Below, in pieces: positions 1 to 8,896 of a stretch of 64,000 nt of DNA. Origin of the DNA: Agromyces sp. CF514 (lineage in GTDB: Bacteria > Actinomycetota > Actinomycetes > Actinomycetales > Microbacteriaceae); NCBI RefSeq assembly GCF_900113185.1, contig NZ_FOZD01000001.1, positions 1,054,001 to 1,118,000 of the forward strand, in the 5' to 3' direction. Each line of letters begins with the position of its first letter. Within the stretch, counting starts at the first letter, position 1. Below the pieces are notes generated by a model. The model worked only from the letters and a program-made list of their open reading frames with translations. It had not been told where the DNA came from and made no database searches. The position numbers and the translations under genes are program-made.

Positions 1-1109
1 GGGCTGAGGATCCCGCGGTGCAGGAGCTCTTCGACGAGCTCTGGCCGCTGCTCGACCCGGTCGAGGTCGTGCGCGACCTGTTCGCCGATCCGGCGCGGCT
101 CGACGAGGCGTTCCCGCACCTCGAGCCTGCGCTGCGCTCGGCGCTGCTGCGTCCGCGAGAGCACGGACTCACGCCCGCCGACATCCCGCTCGTCGACGAG
201 CTCGCCGAACTCCTCGGCGAGGACCCGCGTCCGGCGGCGGCCGCGGCCACGCGGGCGCGCGCCGATCGGGCGGTCGACCTCGCGTACGCGCAGAACGTGC
301 TCGACATGGTCGAGGACGCCGACGCCGACGAGGACCACCTCGCGGCACCCGTGTCGATCGTGACCGCTGCGACGCTCGCCGACCGGCAGATGGCCGGCGA
401 CGGTCGCACGCCGGCCGAGCGCGCCTCGGCCGACCGCGAGTGGGTCTACGGCCACGTCATCGTCGACGAGGCGCAGGAGACGAGCCCGATGCTGCTGCGC
501 GCGCTCATCCGCCGCTGCCCGACGCGGTCGATGACCCTCGTCGGCGATGCGAACCAGTACACCGCGACCGATTCCCCGTTCACGTGGGCCGGCCTGCTCG
601 ACCCGCAGGTGCCGCGGTGGGGCCGTACCGACCTCACGGTCAACTACCGCACGCCGGGCCGCATCATGCGCCTCGCGACCGGCGTGCTGCGTCGCATCGA
701 CGCCGGAGTGTCCGAGCCCGCTTCGGCCCGCGACGGCGAGCACGAGCCCCGCATCGTGCGCGTGACCGCATCTGAGCTCGGCACCGCGGCCGCGCGCGAG
801 GCCGCCGAGGCGCTCGCCCAGAGCGACGGCACGGTCGGCGTGATCGCGCCGCTCGGGGTGCACGGCGCGCTGCGCGACGTGCGCACGGCGGAGGCCGAGC
901 GGGCCGCGGCCGAAGGCACGTCCGCTCGCCTCTGGATCGGCACGCCCGATGACGCGAAGGGCCTCGAGTTCGACGCCGTGGTCGTCGCCGTGCCGCCGAT
1001 GCCCTCGCCCGACGCCGTCTCGGTCGCGACGTGGAAGCGGCTCTACGTCGCGCTCACCCGCCCGACCCAGCGGCTCACGGTCGTCGAGGCGGGCGACGTC
1101 ATCGGCTGA
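1..1109 (+). CDS. helR: RNA polymerase recycling ATPase, HelR/HelD-type helicase (3' part)
   Basis: The frame is open from the left edge, so only the C-terminal ~369 residues are present. The visible part is the second helicase half of a UvrD/HelD-like superfamily 1 protein. It has a Walker B motif VIVDEAQE (about nt 458-481), a LVGDANQ motif, an NYRTP motif, and the closing motifs GLEFDAVVVAVP and YVALTRPTQRL. In actinobacteria this combination is typical of HelR, which removes stalled or rifampicin-bound RNA polymerase from DNA in an ATP-dependent way. The gene converges on the Lrp-type regulator, and the two stops overlap by 11 bp. Assignment to HelR rather than another HelD or UvrD relative is by resemblance only, because the N-terminal part that would decide it is outside the window. 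Confidence 0.72.
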   Translation, partial: AEDPAVQELFDELWPLLDPVEVVRDLFADPARLDEAFPHLEPALRSALLRPREHGLTPADIPLVDELAELLGEDPRPAAAAATRARADRAVDLAYAQNVLDMVEDADADEDHLAAPVSIVTAATLADRQMAGDGRTPAERASADREWVYGHVIVDEAQETSPMLLRALIRRCPTRSMTLVGDANQYTATDSPFTWAGLLDPQVPRWGRTDLTVNYRTPGRIMRLATGVLRRIDAGVSEPASARDGEHEPRIVRVTASELGTAAAREAAEALAQSDGTVGVIAPLGVHGALRDVRTAEAERAAAEGTSARLWIGTPDDAKGLEFDAVVVAVPPMPSPDAVSVATWKRLYVALTRPTQRLTVVEAGDVIG

Positions 1110-2073
1110 GGCCGCCGGCGCGCCCGCCGGAAGCCGCGCCGGTGCCGCCGTCGGCGCCGCCGCCCGCACTCGCGGCCGCGAGATCGGCCGGCCTCAGCGT
1201 GCGCGCGTAGTCCTCCTTCAGCACCGCGAGATGGAACCAGGACTCGGTGTGCCGAACGCCCGGCAGCGCGCGGATGCGCTCGAGGCTCGTGTAGAGCGCG
1301 CTCGCCGAAGGCTCGACGAGCGTGAGGATGAGGTCGAAGCGTCCGAGCGACCGCGCCGCGAAGTCGACGCCCCGCCACGATCGGATGGCGTCGATCACGG
1401 CGTCGTCGTCGCCTGCGAGGGAGAGGCCGACGCCGAGTGCCAGCTGCCGTTGCGTGAGGCCGCGAGCCTCGACGGCGCTGATCTTGATGACGCCGCCCTC
1501 GATGAGCCGATCGACGCGGGTCGCCACCGCCGAGGGGGAGAGCCGCACGGCCTCGCCGAGCTCGCGGAAGCTCGCGCGCCCGTCGGTCTGCAGGAGTTCG
1601 ATGAGCGCGGTGTCGGTCGCGTCGATGCGGATGCCGCCGCGGTACTCCGAGACGAAGAACCCCTTGATCACGGTGGAGTAGATGAGCGTGCTGATGTCGG
1701 CGACGCCCGGCAGCGAGCGGATGCGCGCCAGCAGCCCGTGCAGGGCGGGCATCGTGCCCACGCGGATCTCGGTCACGAGGTCGTGCACCCCGCCGGTCGC
1801 CGACACGAAGACGGTCTCGTCGAGGTCGCGGAGGTGCGCGGCGACATGATCGGTCGTGCCGTCGGTGCGCACCGCGACGTGGGCCAGCACGTGCTGGCCG
1901 AGGAACGCGGGGTCGACGGCCGCGACGACGCGCACGGTCCCGTCGGCGCGCATGGCCCGAAGCCGCGACGACACGGCGGCCCGGGGCTGGCCGACCGCGG
2001 CGGCGAGGTCGTGGATGCTCGTGCGCCCGTCGTCCTGGAGCGTGCGGATCAGGTCGGCGTCGAAATCCACCAT
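1099..2073 (-). CDS. Lrp/AsnC family regulator with two complete modules
   Basis: A 324-residue regulator, about twice the usual Lrp length of ~150. It holds two consecutive copies of HTH_AsnC plus ligand-binding domain. The first HTH is near residues 3-50, starting with a DADLIRTLQDDGR motif; the second is near 157-205, with DTALIELLQTDGR. Each is followed by a RAM-like beta-alpha fold. The ATG at 2073 was chosen because it places the first HTH at the usual distance from the N-terminus; the frame is open ~39 codons further upstream without an HTH. It is divergent from the transporter/guanidino operon starting at 2315, and the spacer has inverted repeats, so it is the likely amino-acid-sensing regulator of that operon. 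The ligand is not shown by sequence. Confidence 0.85.
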   Translation of the reverse strand: MVDFDADLIRTLQDDGRTSIHDLAAAVGQPRAAVSSRLRAMRADGTVRVVAAVDPAFLGQHVLAHVAVRTDGTTDHVAAHLRDLDETVFVSATGGVHDLVTEIRVGTMPALHGLLARIRSLPGVADISTLIYSTVIKGFFVSEYRGGIRIDATDTALIELLQTDGRASFRELGEAVRLSPSAVATRVDRLIEGGVIKISAVEARGLTQRQLALGVGLSLAGDDDAVIDAIRSWRGVDFAARSLGRFDLILTLVEPSASALYTSLERIRALPGVRHTESWFHLAVLKEDYARTLRPADLAAASAGGGADGGTGAASGGRAGGLSR

Positions 2074-2162
2074 GTCGGCCTCGAATCGGTCAGATACCTC
2101 GGAACGTGCGGCGAGTGCGCCATTTCCACAGTGTAGAGCGCGATCAAGGTGACGGGAACGCT

Positions 2163-2213
2163 CGGATGAGACATCCGTTGTACAGAACACCAGTCAGACG
2201 TGTTCGTGACTGG
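2163..2213. promoter_or_regulatory. Inverted repeats in Lrp/transporter divergent spacer
   Basis: Two perfect inverted repeats lie between the divergent genes. CGGATG-AGA-CATCCG spans 2163-2177. CCAGTCA and TGACTGG face each other across 10 bp at 2190-2213. Their place between an Lrp regulator and its probable target operon makes them operator candidates (inference). Confidence 0.45.
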
Positions 2214-2314
2214 AGTTCCGTAGTTGCGGCACCCGCGTGGGCGCTCGTAACATCCAACGCGTCGTCCAACCTGCCGGACCCTGCCGGCCCCGTCTCATCC
2301 GCAAAGGAGCGGCC

Positions 2315-3637
2315 ATGACCCCCACGCACAGCCGAGCGCGCCGCGCCGGCATCGCGGCGTTCGTCGGCACCACCATCGAGTGGTACGACTTCTACGTCTA
2401 CGCGACCGCCGCAGCCCTCGTCTTCGGACCCCTCTTCTTCCCGAGCGACGACCCGCTCGCCGAGACCGCCGCGGCGTTCGCCACGTTCGCGATCGCGTTC
2501 CTCGTGCGCCCCATCGGCGGCATCGTCTTCGGCCACATCGGCGACAAGCTCGGCCGCCGCGTCTCGCTCGTCATCACGCTGCTGCTCATGGGCGTCGCGA
2601 CCGTGCTCGTCGGCTGCCTGCCGACCTACGAGACCATCGGCATCGCGGCGCCCATCATGCTGATCCTGCTTCGCGCCCTGCAGGGCCTCGCGGTCGGCGG
2701 TGAGTGGGGCGGCGCGGTGCTCATGAGCGTCGAGCACGCGCCCGAGAAGTCCAAGACCTTCTACGGCGGCTTCACGCAGCTCGGCAACCCCGCCGGCGCG
2801 CTGCTCGCGTCGGGCATCTTCGCGATCATGTCGCGCATGGGCGACGACTTCATCATGAACGGCGGATGGCGCATCCCGTTCCTGCTCTCGATCGTGCTCG
2901 TCGGCGTCGGACTCTGGGTGCGCTACCGCGTCGAGGAATCGCCCGTCTTCGAGCAGAAGATCGAGGGCCGCAAGCAGTCCATGCCGCTCGCGTTCGCCCT
3001 GCGCAGCAACTGGCGGACGATCCTGCTCGGCATCGGCATCCTGCCCATCTCGACGGGCGGCTACTACCTCGCCACCACGTTCGCGACCGCGTACGCCACC
3101 GGCGAGCCGATCTCCATGAACGCGCAGGTCATCCTCGACGCGATGACGATCGCCTCGTTCATCGAGTTCGTCGTCACGCTGCCCGTCGCCTGGCTCGGCG
3201 ACAAGTGGGGCCGCAAGAACATCATGTACCTCGGCCTCGTGACCTCGGTGCTCACGTTCGTGCCGTTCATGCTGCTGCTGCCCGGCAAGGTCGAGCCGCT
3301 GATCTTCCTCTTCGCGTCGCTCGTGCGCATCGCGATGAGCGCGACCTACGCCCCGCTCGCCGCGATCCTCGCGCAGATGTTCCGCCCGCAGGCCCGTTAC
3401 ACCTCGCTCGCCCTGTCGTACGGAGTCGGCGCGGCCATCTGGGCCGGATTCTCGCCCTGGTTCGCGACCCAGCTCATCGCGTGGACGGGCAGCGTCTGGT
3501 CGGTGATCGCGATGTTCACCGGGATGGCCGTGATCGCCGGCATCTGCACGAGGCTCGCCCCGCAGCACTCCGACGAGGCGCCCGTCACGGCCTCGTTCAC
3601 CGCGCGCACCGACACGACGGCGACGACGATGCCGTGA
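2315..3637 (+). CDS. MFS transporter, metabolite:H+ symporter (MHS) family
   Basis: A 440-residue, 12-helix major facilitator. The N-terminal signature GTTIEWYDFYVYATAAAL (about residues 14-31), the loop GDKLGRR and the motif RALQGLAVGGEWGGA are hallmarks of the MHS group (shikimate, proline/betaine, dicarboxylate and related proton symporters). The ATG at 2315 has a strong AAAGGAG ribosome site at 2303-2309; the longer in-frame extension upstream has no such support. It is first in an operon with an amidohydrolase, a ThDP decarboxylase and a guanidinobutyrase-like ureohydrolase, so uptake of arginine or another guanidino compound is a fair guess. Substrate cannot be read from sequence. Its last codon overlaps the GTG of the next gene. 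Confidence 0.87.
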   Translation: MTPTHSRARRAGIAAFVGTTIEWYDFYVYATAAALVFGPLFFPSDDPLAETAAAFATFAIAFLVRPIGGIVFGHIGDKLGRRVSLVITLLLMGVATVLVGCLPTYETIGIAAPIMLILLRALQGLAVGGEWGGAVLMSVEHAPEKSKTFYGGFTQLGNPAGALLASGIFAIMSRMGDDFIMNGGWRIPFLLSIVLVGVGLWVRYRVEESPVFEQKIEGRKQSMPLAFALRSNWRTILLGIGILPISTGGYYLATTFATAYATGEPISMNAQVILDAMTIASFIEFVVTLPVAWLGDKWGRKNIMYLGLVTSVLTFVPFMLLLPGKVEPLIFLFASLVRIAMSATYAPLAAILAQMFRPQARYTSLALSYGVGAAIWAGFSPWFATQLIAWTGSVWSVIAMFTGMAVIAGICTRLAPQHSDEAPVTASFTARTDTTATTMP

Positions 3638-5301
3638 GGAAGCTGACCGCCTTCGACCGGCCCGTGCAGACGGCGCCGAGGATCCTGACCGCACGCCGCA
3701 TCCGCACCGTCGACGCGGCCGACGCCATCGCGACCGCGATGCTCGCCGACCGCGGACGCATCCTCGCGGTCGGCACGCTCGCCGAGTGCGAGGCCGCTGC
3801 AGCCGCAGCGGGCCTGGCCCCCGAGCATGTCGACCTCGGCGACGCGGTGATCGTGCCCGGGTTCGTCGACGCCCACGCGCATCCGCTCATGTACGGGCAG
3901 ATGATGACCTGGGTCGACTGCGGGCCGGCGAAGGCGGGCAGCATCCCCGAGATCGTCGCCCTGCTCCGCGCCGCCGCGGCCGATCTGCCCGCAGGTCGCC
4001 CCGTTCGCGGCTACGGCTACGAGCAGCGCAACCTGGCCGAGAAGCGGCATCCGACCCGCTTCGAACTCGACGAGGTCGCGGCCGACCGCGAGGTCTACCT
4101 CATGAACGCCTCGGGCCACGGCGGCGTCGTGAACTCGGTCACGCTCGAGCGGGCCGGCGTCGACCGGGACACCCCGAACCCCGACGGCGGCGAGTTCTTC
4201 CGCGACGCCGACGGCGAGCTCACGGGGGAGCTGTCGGATGCCGCGTGCAACATCCTCACCGGCGTGCACGGGGTGAAGGTCGGCCACCACGGCCCGAACT
4301 TCCACCTCGCCGACGAGCCCGAGGAGCACCTCCGCCAGCTCGACCTCGCGACCCAGCGGTTCCTCGCCGGGGGCGTGACCGCGATCGGCGACGCCCAGGT
4401 CTCGCGGCGCGAGTTCGACATGTACCTGCGCCTCGCGGAGGCCGGGCGCCTCGACCTGCGCGTGTCGATGTACCTGCTCTCGCACCTGCTCGACGACGCG
4501 CTCGAGATGGGCCTCGTCGGCCAGTTCGGCAACGCGCACCTGAGCTTCGCGGGCATCAAGTTCTACGCCGACGGCACCCTCGGCGGGTGGACGGCGTACT
4601 TCCCAGACGGGTACGTGGGCGACCCCTGCCGCACCGGGCAGCTCTACCACGAGCCCGCGGCCTACGCCGAGCTGATCCGCAAGGCGCACGCCGCCGGCCT
4701 GCAGACCGCGACGCACGCCCAGTCGCCCACCGCGATCGAGATGGTCGTGTCGGCGATCGAGGCTGCGCTCGCCGAGCGCCCCGAGGCCGACGCGCGCCAC
4801 CGCATCGAGCACTGCGGCCTGCCGACGCCCGAGCAGATCGAGCGCATGGCCGCGGCCGGCATCCGCCCCGTGAACCAGCCCCAGCACTACTACAACTGGG
4901 GTGAGGGCGTCGAGGAGGCCATCGGCACCCCGGGCGAGCGGTTCAACCCGCTCGGCGAGTTCGCGGCCGCCGGCGTGCCCGTGACGATCTCGTCGGACGC
5001 GCCCGTCGCCGAGCCGATCCCGCTCGAGGCGATCCAGACGGCGGTCACGCGTGTGACCCGACGCGGCCACAAGCTCGGGCCCGACGACCTGCGCATCACC
5101 GCGGCGGCGGCACTCCGCGCGCACACCTACGAGGGCGCCGTGTCGCTCGGACGCGAGGACGACCTCGGCTCGCTCGAGGTCGGCAAGCACGCCGACTTCG
5201 CCGTGCTCTCCGACGACCCGCTCGAGGTCGACCCCGAGCGCATCACGCAGATCACCGTGCTCGAGACCTGGGTGGACGGCGAGCGCCGCCACCGGGCCTG
5301 A
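3634..5301 (+). CDS. Amidohydrolase, YtcJ-like metal-dependent hydrolase
   Basis: A 555-residue cytoplasmic amidohydrolase of the YtcJ/exoenzyme-regulatory AepA group. The metal-binding motif DAHAHP gives H81 and H83. K309 lies in GIKFYADGTLGG. THAQSP and RIEHCG follow, and the last metal or catalytic Asp is D455 in SSDAP. The C-terminal strand SLEVGKHADFAVL is the usual composite-domain return. The GTG at 3634 overlaps the transporter stop (GTGA), which supports coupling. Family members hydrolyse C-N bonds in imides, amides and cyclic ureas with broad, mostly unknown specificity. Next to a 2-ketoarginine-decarboxylase-like enzyme and a guanidinobutyrase-like enzyme, it may open a cyclic or acylated guanidino compound; that is inference only. 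Confidence 0.85.
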   Translation: MRKLTAFDRPVQTAPRILTARRIRTVDAADAIATAMLADRGRILAVGTLAECEAAAAAAGLAPEHVDLGDAVIVPGFVDAHAHPLMYGQMMTWVDCGPAKAGSIPEIVALLRAAAADLPAGRPVRGYGYEQRNLAEKRHPTRFELDEVAADREVYLMNASGHGGVVNSVTLERAGVDRDTPNPDGGEFFRDADGELTGELSDAACNILTGVHGVKVGHHGPNFHLADEPEEHLRQLDLATQRFLAGGVTAIGDAQVSRREFDMYLRLAEAGRLDLRVSMYLLSHLLDDALEMGLVGQFGNAHLSFAGIKFYADGTLGGWTAYFPDGYVGDPCRTGQLYHEPAAYAELIRKAHAAGLQTATHAQSPTAIEMVVSAIEAALAERPEADARHRIEHCGLPTPEQIERMAAAGIRPVNQPQHYYNWGEGVEEAIGTPGERFNPLGEFAAAGVPVTISSDAPVAEPIPLEAIQTAVTRVTRRGHKLGPDDLRITAAAALRAHTYEGAVSLGREDDLGSLEVGKHADFAVLSDDPLEVDPERITQITVLETWVDGERRHRA

Positions 5302-5318
5302 GCGGAAGGAACCCCGAG

Positions 5319-6977
5319 ATGAACCAGCCCCTGCTCGACGAGACCATGGAGCAGCTCGCCGCGCCCTACGCCGACACGGCCGGGCGCGCGGTGCTCGAGA
5401 CGATCCGCGCCTACGGCGTGACGGCGGTGTTCGGCATCCCCGGCACGCACAACCTCGAGCTGTACCGGCCGCTCGGCGACCTCGGCTTCCGCGCGGTGAC
5501 GACCAGGCACGAGCAGGGCGCAGGCTACGGCGCCGACGGCTGGGCGCAGCAGACCGGCCTGCCTGGCGTCGTCATCACGACCTCGGGGCCCGGTCTGCAG
5601 AACGCGATGAGCGCGATCGGCACGGCGTTCTGCGAGTCGCGCCCGCTCATCGTGCTCTCGCCGGGCGTCGCGCTCGGCGCCGAGTTCAGCGACGTGGGCA
5701 CCCTCCACGAGACGAAGGACGCCTCGGCCATGGTCGCCGCGATCGCCGAGTGGTCGCGCCGCGTGACTTCGGCGTCGGAGGCCGTCGAGGCCGTGCACGA
5801 CGCGTTCGCCCTGTTCCGCACCGGTCGCCCCCGCCCGGTGCACATCGAGATCCCGCTCGACGTGCTCGAGTCGCCCGCGGATGTCCCGGCCGACGCCCGT
5901 GCGGCCCGCCCGATGCCGGCGCCCGCGCGAGCCGACGCGTCCGCCGTGGCCGAGGCGGCAGCGCTCCTCGCCGCCGCGCAGTCGCCCGTGATCGTCGCGG
6001 GGGGCGGCTCGACGCGTGCCGCCCCGCAGGTGACCGCGCTCGCCGAGCGCCTCGGCGCACCCGTGCTCACGACGCTGAACGGCAAGGGCGTGCTCGACGA
6101 GCACCACCCGCTCTCATTCGGATCCAACCTCCGCATCGCCGCTGCGCGAGAGGTGGCCGAGGCCGCCGACGTGCTCGTGGTGCTCGGCTCGAAGCTCGGC
6201 GAGGCCGAGCTCTGGGCGCCGTCGCTCGAGGCACGCGGACCGGTCATCCGCATCGACATCTCCCCGGCGCAGGTGCACAAGAACCTCGCCGCGACCGTCG
6301 GACTCGTGGGCGACTGCGCGACCGTGCTCGACGACCTGCTTGCGGCGCTCGGCGACGGCCTTCCGACCGGAGCTGGTGCGCCGACGAGCCCCGCCCCCGG
6401 CCTCGCCGCCGCCCGCGCCGCGATCGACGCGGAGGTCGCCGCGACCGAACCCGCGACGGTCGCGCTCGCCGAACGGATCGCCGAGGCCATCCCGGCCGAC
6501 GCGATCGTCGCGGGCGACTCGTCGCAGATCGTCTACCTCGCGCTCGCGAGCGTGCTGCGCCGCGACCGCCCGCACGGACTGCTCTACACGCCGACCTACG
6601 CCACCCTCGGCTACGGCCTGCCCGCGGCGATCGGCGCGCGCGTCGCGCAGGACGATCGCCCGGTCGTCGCCGTGCTCGGCGACGGGGCGCTCATGTTCGC
6701 CGTCAACGAGCTCGCGACCGCGGTCGAGCAGCGCCTCGACCTCACGGTCGTGTGCGTCGACAACGGCGGCTACGGCGAGATCCGCCAGAACGAGGTCGAC
6801 CGCGGCATCCGCCCCATCGGCGTCGAGCTCGTGCAGCCCGACTGGGCCGCGCTCGCGACCGCGTTCGGCGCGACCGGGCGCCGCGTCGACCGCGTCGACG
6901 ACCTCGGCGACGCGATCCGGGAAGCCGTCGCGGTCGGCGGCGTGCAGCTCGTGCACGTGCGCCAGCCCGGTGCCTGA
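5319..6977 (+). CDS. aruI: ThDP-dependent 2-oxoacid decarboxylase, 5-guanidino-2-oxopentanoate decarboxylase-like
   Basis: A 552-residue enzyme with the three-domain acetolactate-synthase fold. The N-terminal pyrimidine-binding domain has the catalytic Glu E65 in [12 protein letters not shown], a central Rossmann-like domain follows, and the C-terminal diphosphate-binding domain starts at [11 protein letters not shown] (about residue 454) with its NGGYG metal loop. The whole sequence resembles AruI, which decarboxylates 2-ketoarginine to 4-guanidinobutyraldehyde in the arginine transaminase pathway. The call leans on the adjacent ureohydrolase; other ThDP enzymes share the fold. The ATG at 5319 has GGAAGGA at 5304-5310. 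There is a 17-bp gap from the amidohydrolase and a 37-bp gap to the next gene. No aminotransferase (AruH) or aldehyde dehydrogenase is in the window. Confidence 0.72.
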   Translation: MNQPLLDETMEQLAAPYADTAGRAVLETIRAYGVTAVFGIPGTHNLELYRPLGDLGFRAVTTRHEQGAGYGADGWAQQTGLPGVVITTSGPGLQNAMSAIGTAFCESRPLIVLSPGVALGAEFSDVGTLHETKDASAMVAAIAEWSRRVTSASEAVEAVHDAFALFRTGRPRPVHIEIPLDVLESPADVPADARAARPMPAPARADASAVAEAAALLAAAQSPVIVAGGGSTRAAPQVTALAERLGAPVLTTLNGKGVLDEHHPLSFGSNLRIAAAREVAEAADVLVVLGSKLGEAELWAPSLEARGPVIRIDISPAQVHKNLAATVGLVGDCATVLDDLLAALGDGLPTGAGAPTSPAPGLAAARAAIDAEVAATEPATVALAERIAEAIPADAIVAGDSSQIVYLALASVLRRDRPHGLLYTPTYATLGYGLPAAIGARVAQDDRPVVAVLGDGALMFAVNELATAVEQRLDLTVVCVDNGGYGEIRQNEVDRGIRPIGVELVQPDWAALATAFGATGRRVDRVDDLGDAIREAVAVGGVQLVHVRQPGA

Positions 6978-7014
6978 CCGTCTCGACGACCCCTTGACCT
7001 CGGAAGGAACCACC

Positions 7015-8049
7015 ATGAATCCCACGGATGCCGCCGCCCAGGCGGAGACGCCCGAGCCCGGGAGCGGCACGCACGGCGGGCTCGGCGCCGAGCCCCGCGT
7101 GGGCGTGCCCGGCGGACCCGTCGGCCCGGTCGACGCGAGCCGCGTGCCCCGCTTCGCGGGCATCGCCACGTTCGCACGCCTGCCGCGCCTCGAGGACGTG
7201 CCGCGCGCCGACATCGCGGTGCTCGGCGTGCCCTTCGACAGCGGCGTGAGCTACCGCCCAGGCGCCCGGTTCGGACCGGCGCACGTGCGCGAGGCCTCCC
7301 GCCTGCTGCGCCCCTACAACCCGGCGCAGGACGTCTCGCCGTTCGCCGCGCAGCAGGTGGCCGACGCCGGCGACCTCGCGGTGAACCCGTTCGACATCGA
7401 CGAGGCCGTCGCCGACGTCGAGGCCGGCGCCCGTGCGCTGGGCGACCGGGCCGACCGCCTCGTCGTCATCGGCGGCGACCACACCATCGCGCTGCCGCTG
7501 CTGCGCGCCGTGCACGCGAAGCACGGTCCGGTCGCGGTGCTGCACTTCGATGCGCACCTGGACACCTGGGACACCTACTTCGGCGCTCCCGTGACGCACG
7601 GCACCCCGTTCCGCCGGGCGTCCGAGGAGGGGCTGATCGACCTCACCGCGAGCATGCACGTCGGCACGCGCGGGCCGCTCTACGGCGTCGAGGACCTCGC
7701 CGACGACGAGCGGCTCGGCTTCGCGATCGTCACGAGCGAGGACCTCGAGGAGCACGGCGCCGCGGCCGCGATCGAGCGGATCCGCACCCGGATCGGCGAC
7801 GCACCGCTGTACATCTCGATCGACATCGACGTGCTCGACCCGGCGCACGCGCCCGGCACGGGCACGCCCGAGGCCGGAGGCCTCACGAGCCGGGAGCTGC
7901 TGCGCATCATCCGCTCGCTCGCCGACAAGCGCATCGTCGGCGCCGACGTCGTCGAGGTCGCCCCGGCGTACGACCACGCGCAGCTCACGGCCGTCGCCGC
8001 GTCGCACGTCGCCTACGAGCTCATCAGCGCGATGGCCCCGCGCGACTGA
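7015..8049 (+). CDS. Agmatinase / guanidinobutyrase family ureohydrolase
   Basis: A 344-residue Mn-dependent ureohydrolase. The binuclear metal site is complete: H156 in GGDHT, D179/H181/D183 in DAHLDTWD, and D270/D272 in [12 protein letters not shown]. Family members split a guanidino group into urea plus an amine, for example agmatine to putrescine or 4-guanidinobutyrate to GABA. The AruI-like neighbour favours 4-guanidinobutyrate. About 38 N-terminal residues before [11 protein letters not shown] are Gly/Pro/Ala-rich and not part of the fold. The ATG at 7015 has GGAAGG at 7002-7007. It is the last gene of the operon; a 12-bp stem lies ~100 bp downstream. Confidence 0.85.
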   Translation: MNPTDAAAQAETPEPGSGTHGGLGAEPRVGVPGGPVGPVDASRVPRFAGIATFARLPRLEDVPRADIAVLGVPFDSGVSYRPGARFGPAHVREASRLLRPYNPAQDVSPFAAQQVADAGDLAVNPFDIDEAVADVEAGARALGDRADRLVVIGGDHTIALPLLRAVHAKHGPVAVLHFDAHLDTWDTYFGAPVTHGTPFRRASEEGLIDLTASMHVGTRGPLYGVEDLADDERLGFAIVTSEDLEEHGAAAAIERIRTRIGDAPLYISIDIDVLDPAHAPGTGTPEAGGLTSRELLRIIRSLADKRIVGADVVEVAPAYDHAQLTAVAASHVAYELISAMAPRD

Positions 8050-8149
8050 GCGGAGGAGATCGGCGGATGCCGGTGCGCGGGCGTTGCTGCGAGGGGGCGC
8101 ACGCCGGCGCATGGCCGGTGTCCGTGTCGCGCGCCGGGGGGCGTGCGAC

Positions 8150-8180
8150 CGGCCGGGGCGCGGGGAGGGCGCCCCGGCCG
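8150..8180 (+). terminator. GC-rich stem-loop after guanidino operon
   Basis: A perfect 12-bp stem (arms 8150-8161 and 8169-8180) with a 7-nt loop, in the gap between the ureohydrolase and deaminase genes. There is no U-tract, which is common for terminators in high-GC actinobacteria. Confidence 0.6.
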
Positions 8181-8246
8181 TGCCGCCGGGCGGCCGTGCC
8201 GGCACGCGTCTGCGACAGGTTCCGTGACGTCGGGCGCCGGGCACGG

Positions 8247-8252
8247 CAGACT
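8247..8252 (+). promoter_or_regulatory. Possible -10 element of a leaderless deaminase transcript
   Basis: CAGACT lies 6 nt before the ATG at 8259. That is the spacing expected if transcription starts at the A of the start codon, and no ribosome site is visible before this gene. Confidence 0.35.
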
Positions 8253-8258
8253 CGGGGC

Positions 8259-8744
8259 ATGGCGATCTCGGAATCCGACCTCATCCACCTGCGCCGGGCC
8301 GTCGCGCTCGCGAGCGAGGCCGCCGACGCGGGCGACGGGCCGTTCGGCTCGGTGCTCGTCGACGCCGCCGGCGTCGAGCGGTTCGCCGATCGCAACCGCG
8401 AGCAGAGCACGGGCGACCCGACGCGGCATCCGGAGCTCGAGATCGTGCGCTGGGCCGTCGCGAACCTGACCCCCGCCGAGCGCGCCGCATCGACGGTGTA
8501 CACGTCGGGAGAGCACTGCGCGATGTGCTCGGCGGCGCACGCCTGGGTGGGCCTCGGCCGCATCGCCTACGTCGCATCGGCCGAGCAGATCGCCGGATGG
8601 CGGCGGAATGCGGGCAGCGCGCCCTCGGCGGTCGCACCCCTGGCCATCACGACGGTGGCACCCGCGCTCGCGGTCGACGGTCCGGTCGAGGAGCTCGCGC
8701 CCGAGATCCGCTCGCTCATCGTGCGGGCCGTCCGCGAGGGCTGA
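8259..8744 (+). CDS. Nucleoside/cytosine deaminase-like zinc protein
   Basis: A 161-residue cytidine/deoxycytidylate deaminase-fold protein. The zinc and proton-shuttle motif appears as HPE (RHPELEIVRW, near residues 58-67) instead of the common HAE. The second half-site is TSGEHCAMCSAA, giving the two zinc cysteines in a CxxC where relatives usually have PCxxC. Both variations keep the metal ligands. The length matches free-standing bacterial nucleoside deaminases acting on guanine, cytosine or related bases; the substrate cannot be told. The gene stands alone between a terminator-like stem and the transglycosylase gene. It lacks a ribosome site, and the -10-like hexamer 6 nt upstream suggests a leaderless mRNA. 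Confidence 0.8.
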   Translation: MAISESDLIHLRRAVALASEAADAGDGPFGSVLVDAAGVERFADRNREQSTGDPTRHPELEIVRWAVANLTPAERAASTVYTSGEHCAMCSAAHAWVGLGRIAYVASAEQIAGWRRNAGSAPSAVAPLAITTVAPALAVDGPVEELAPEIRSLIVRAVREG

Positions 8745-8778
8745 TCGCACCGACCCGTGCATCATGGGGCAACCGGGT

Positions 8779-8805
8779 GCGCTCCGCGCGGAGCGCGCGT
8801 AGGGT
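8779..8805 (+). promoter_or_regulatory. 18-bp palindrome next to a TAGGGT -10 element
   Basis: GCGCTCCGCGCGGAGCGC at 8779-8796 is a perfect palindrome. TAGGGT at 8800-8805 follows at once and could be the -10 for the transglycosylase gene at 8897. The palindrome could be an operator or the upstream gene's terminator. Confidence 0.35.
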
Positions 8806-8896
8806 GGACGGACGGGTCGACGGCGCCGGGCTCCAGAGGCCGGCGCGAACGGCCCGGCGGGCAGCCCTGAACCACCGCCCGCGGGGAGCACCGACG

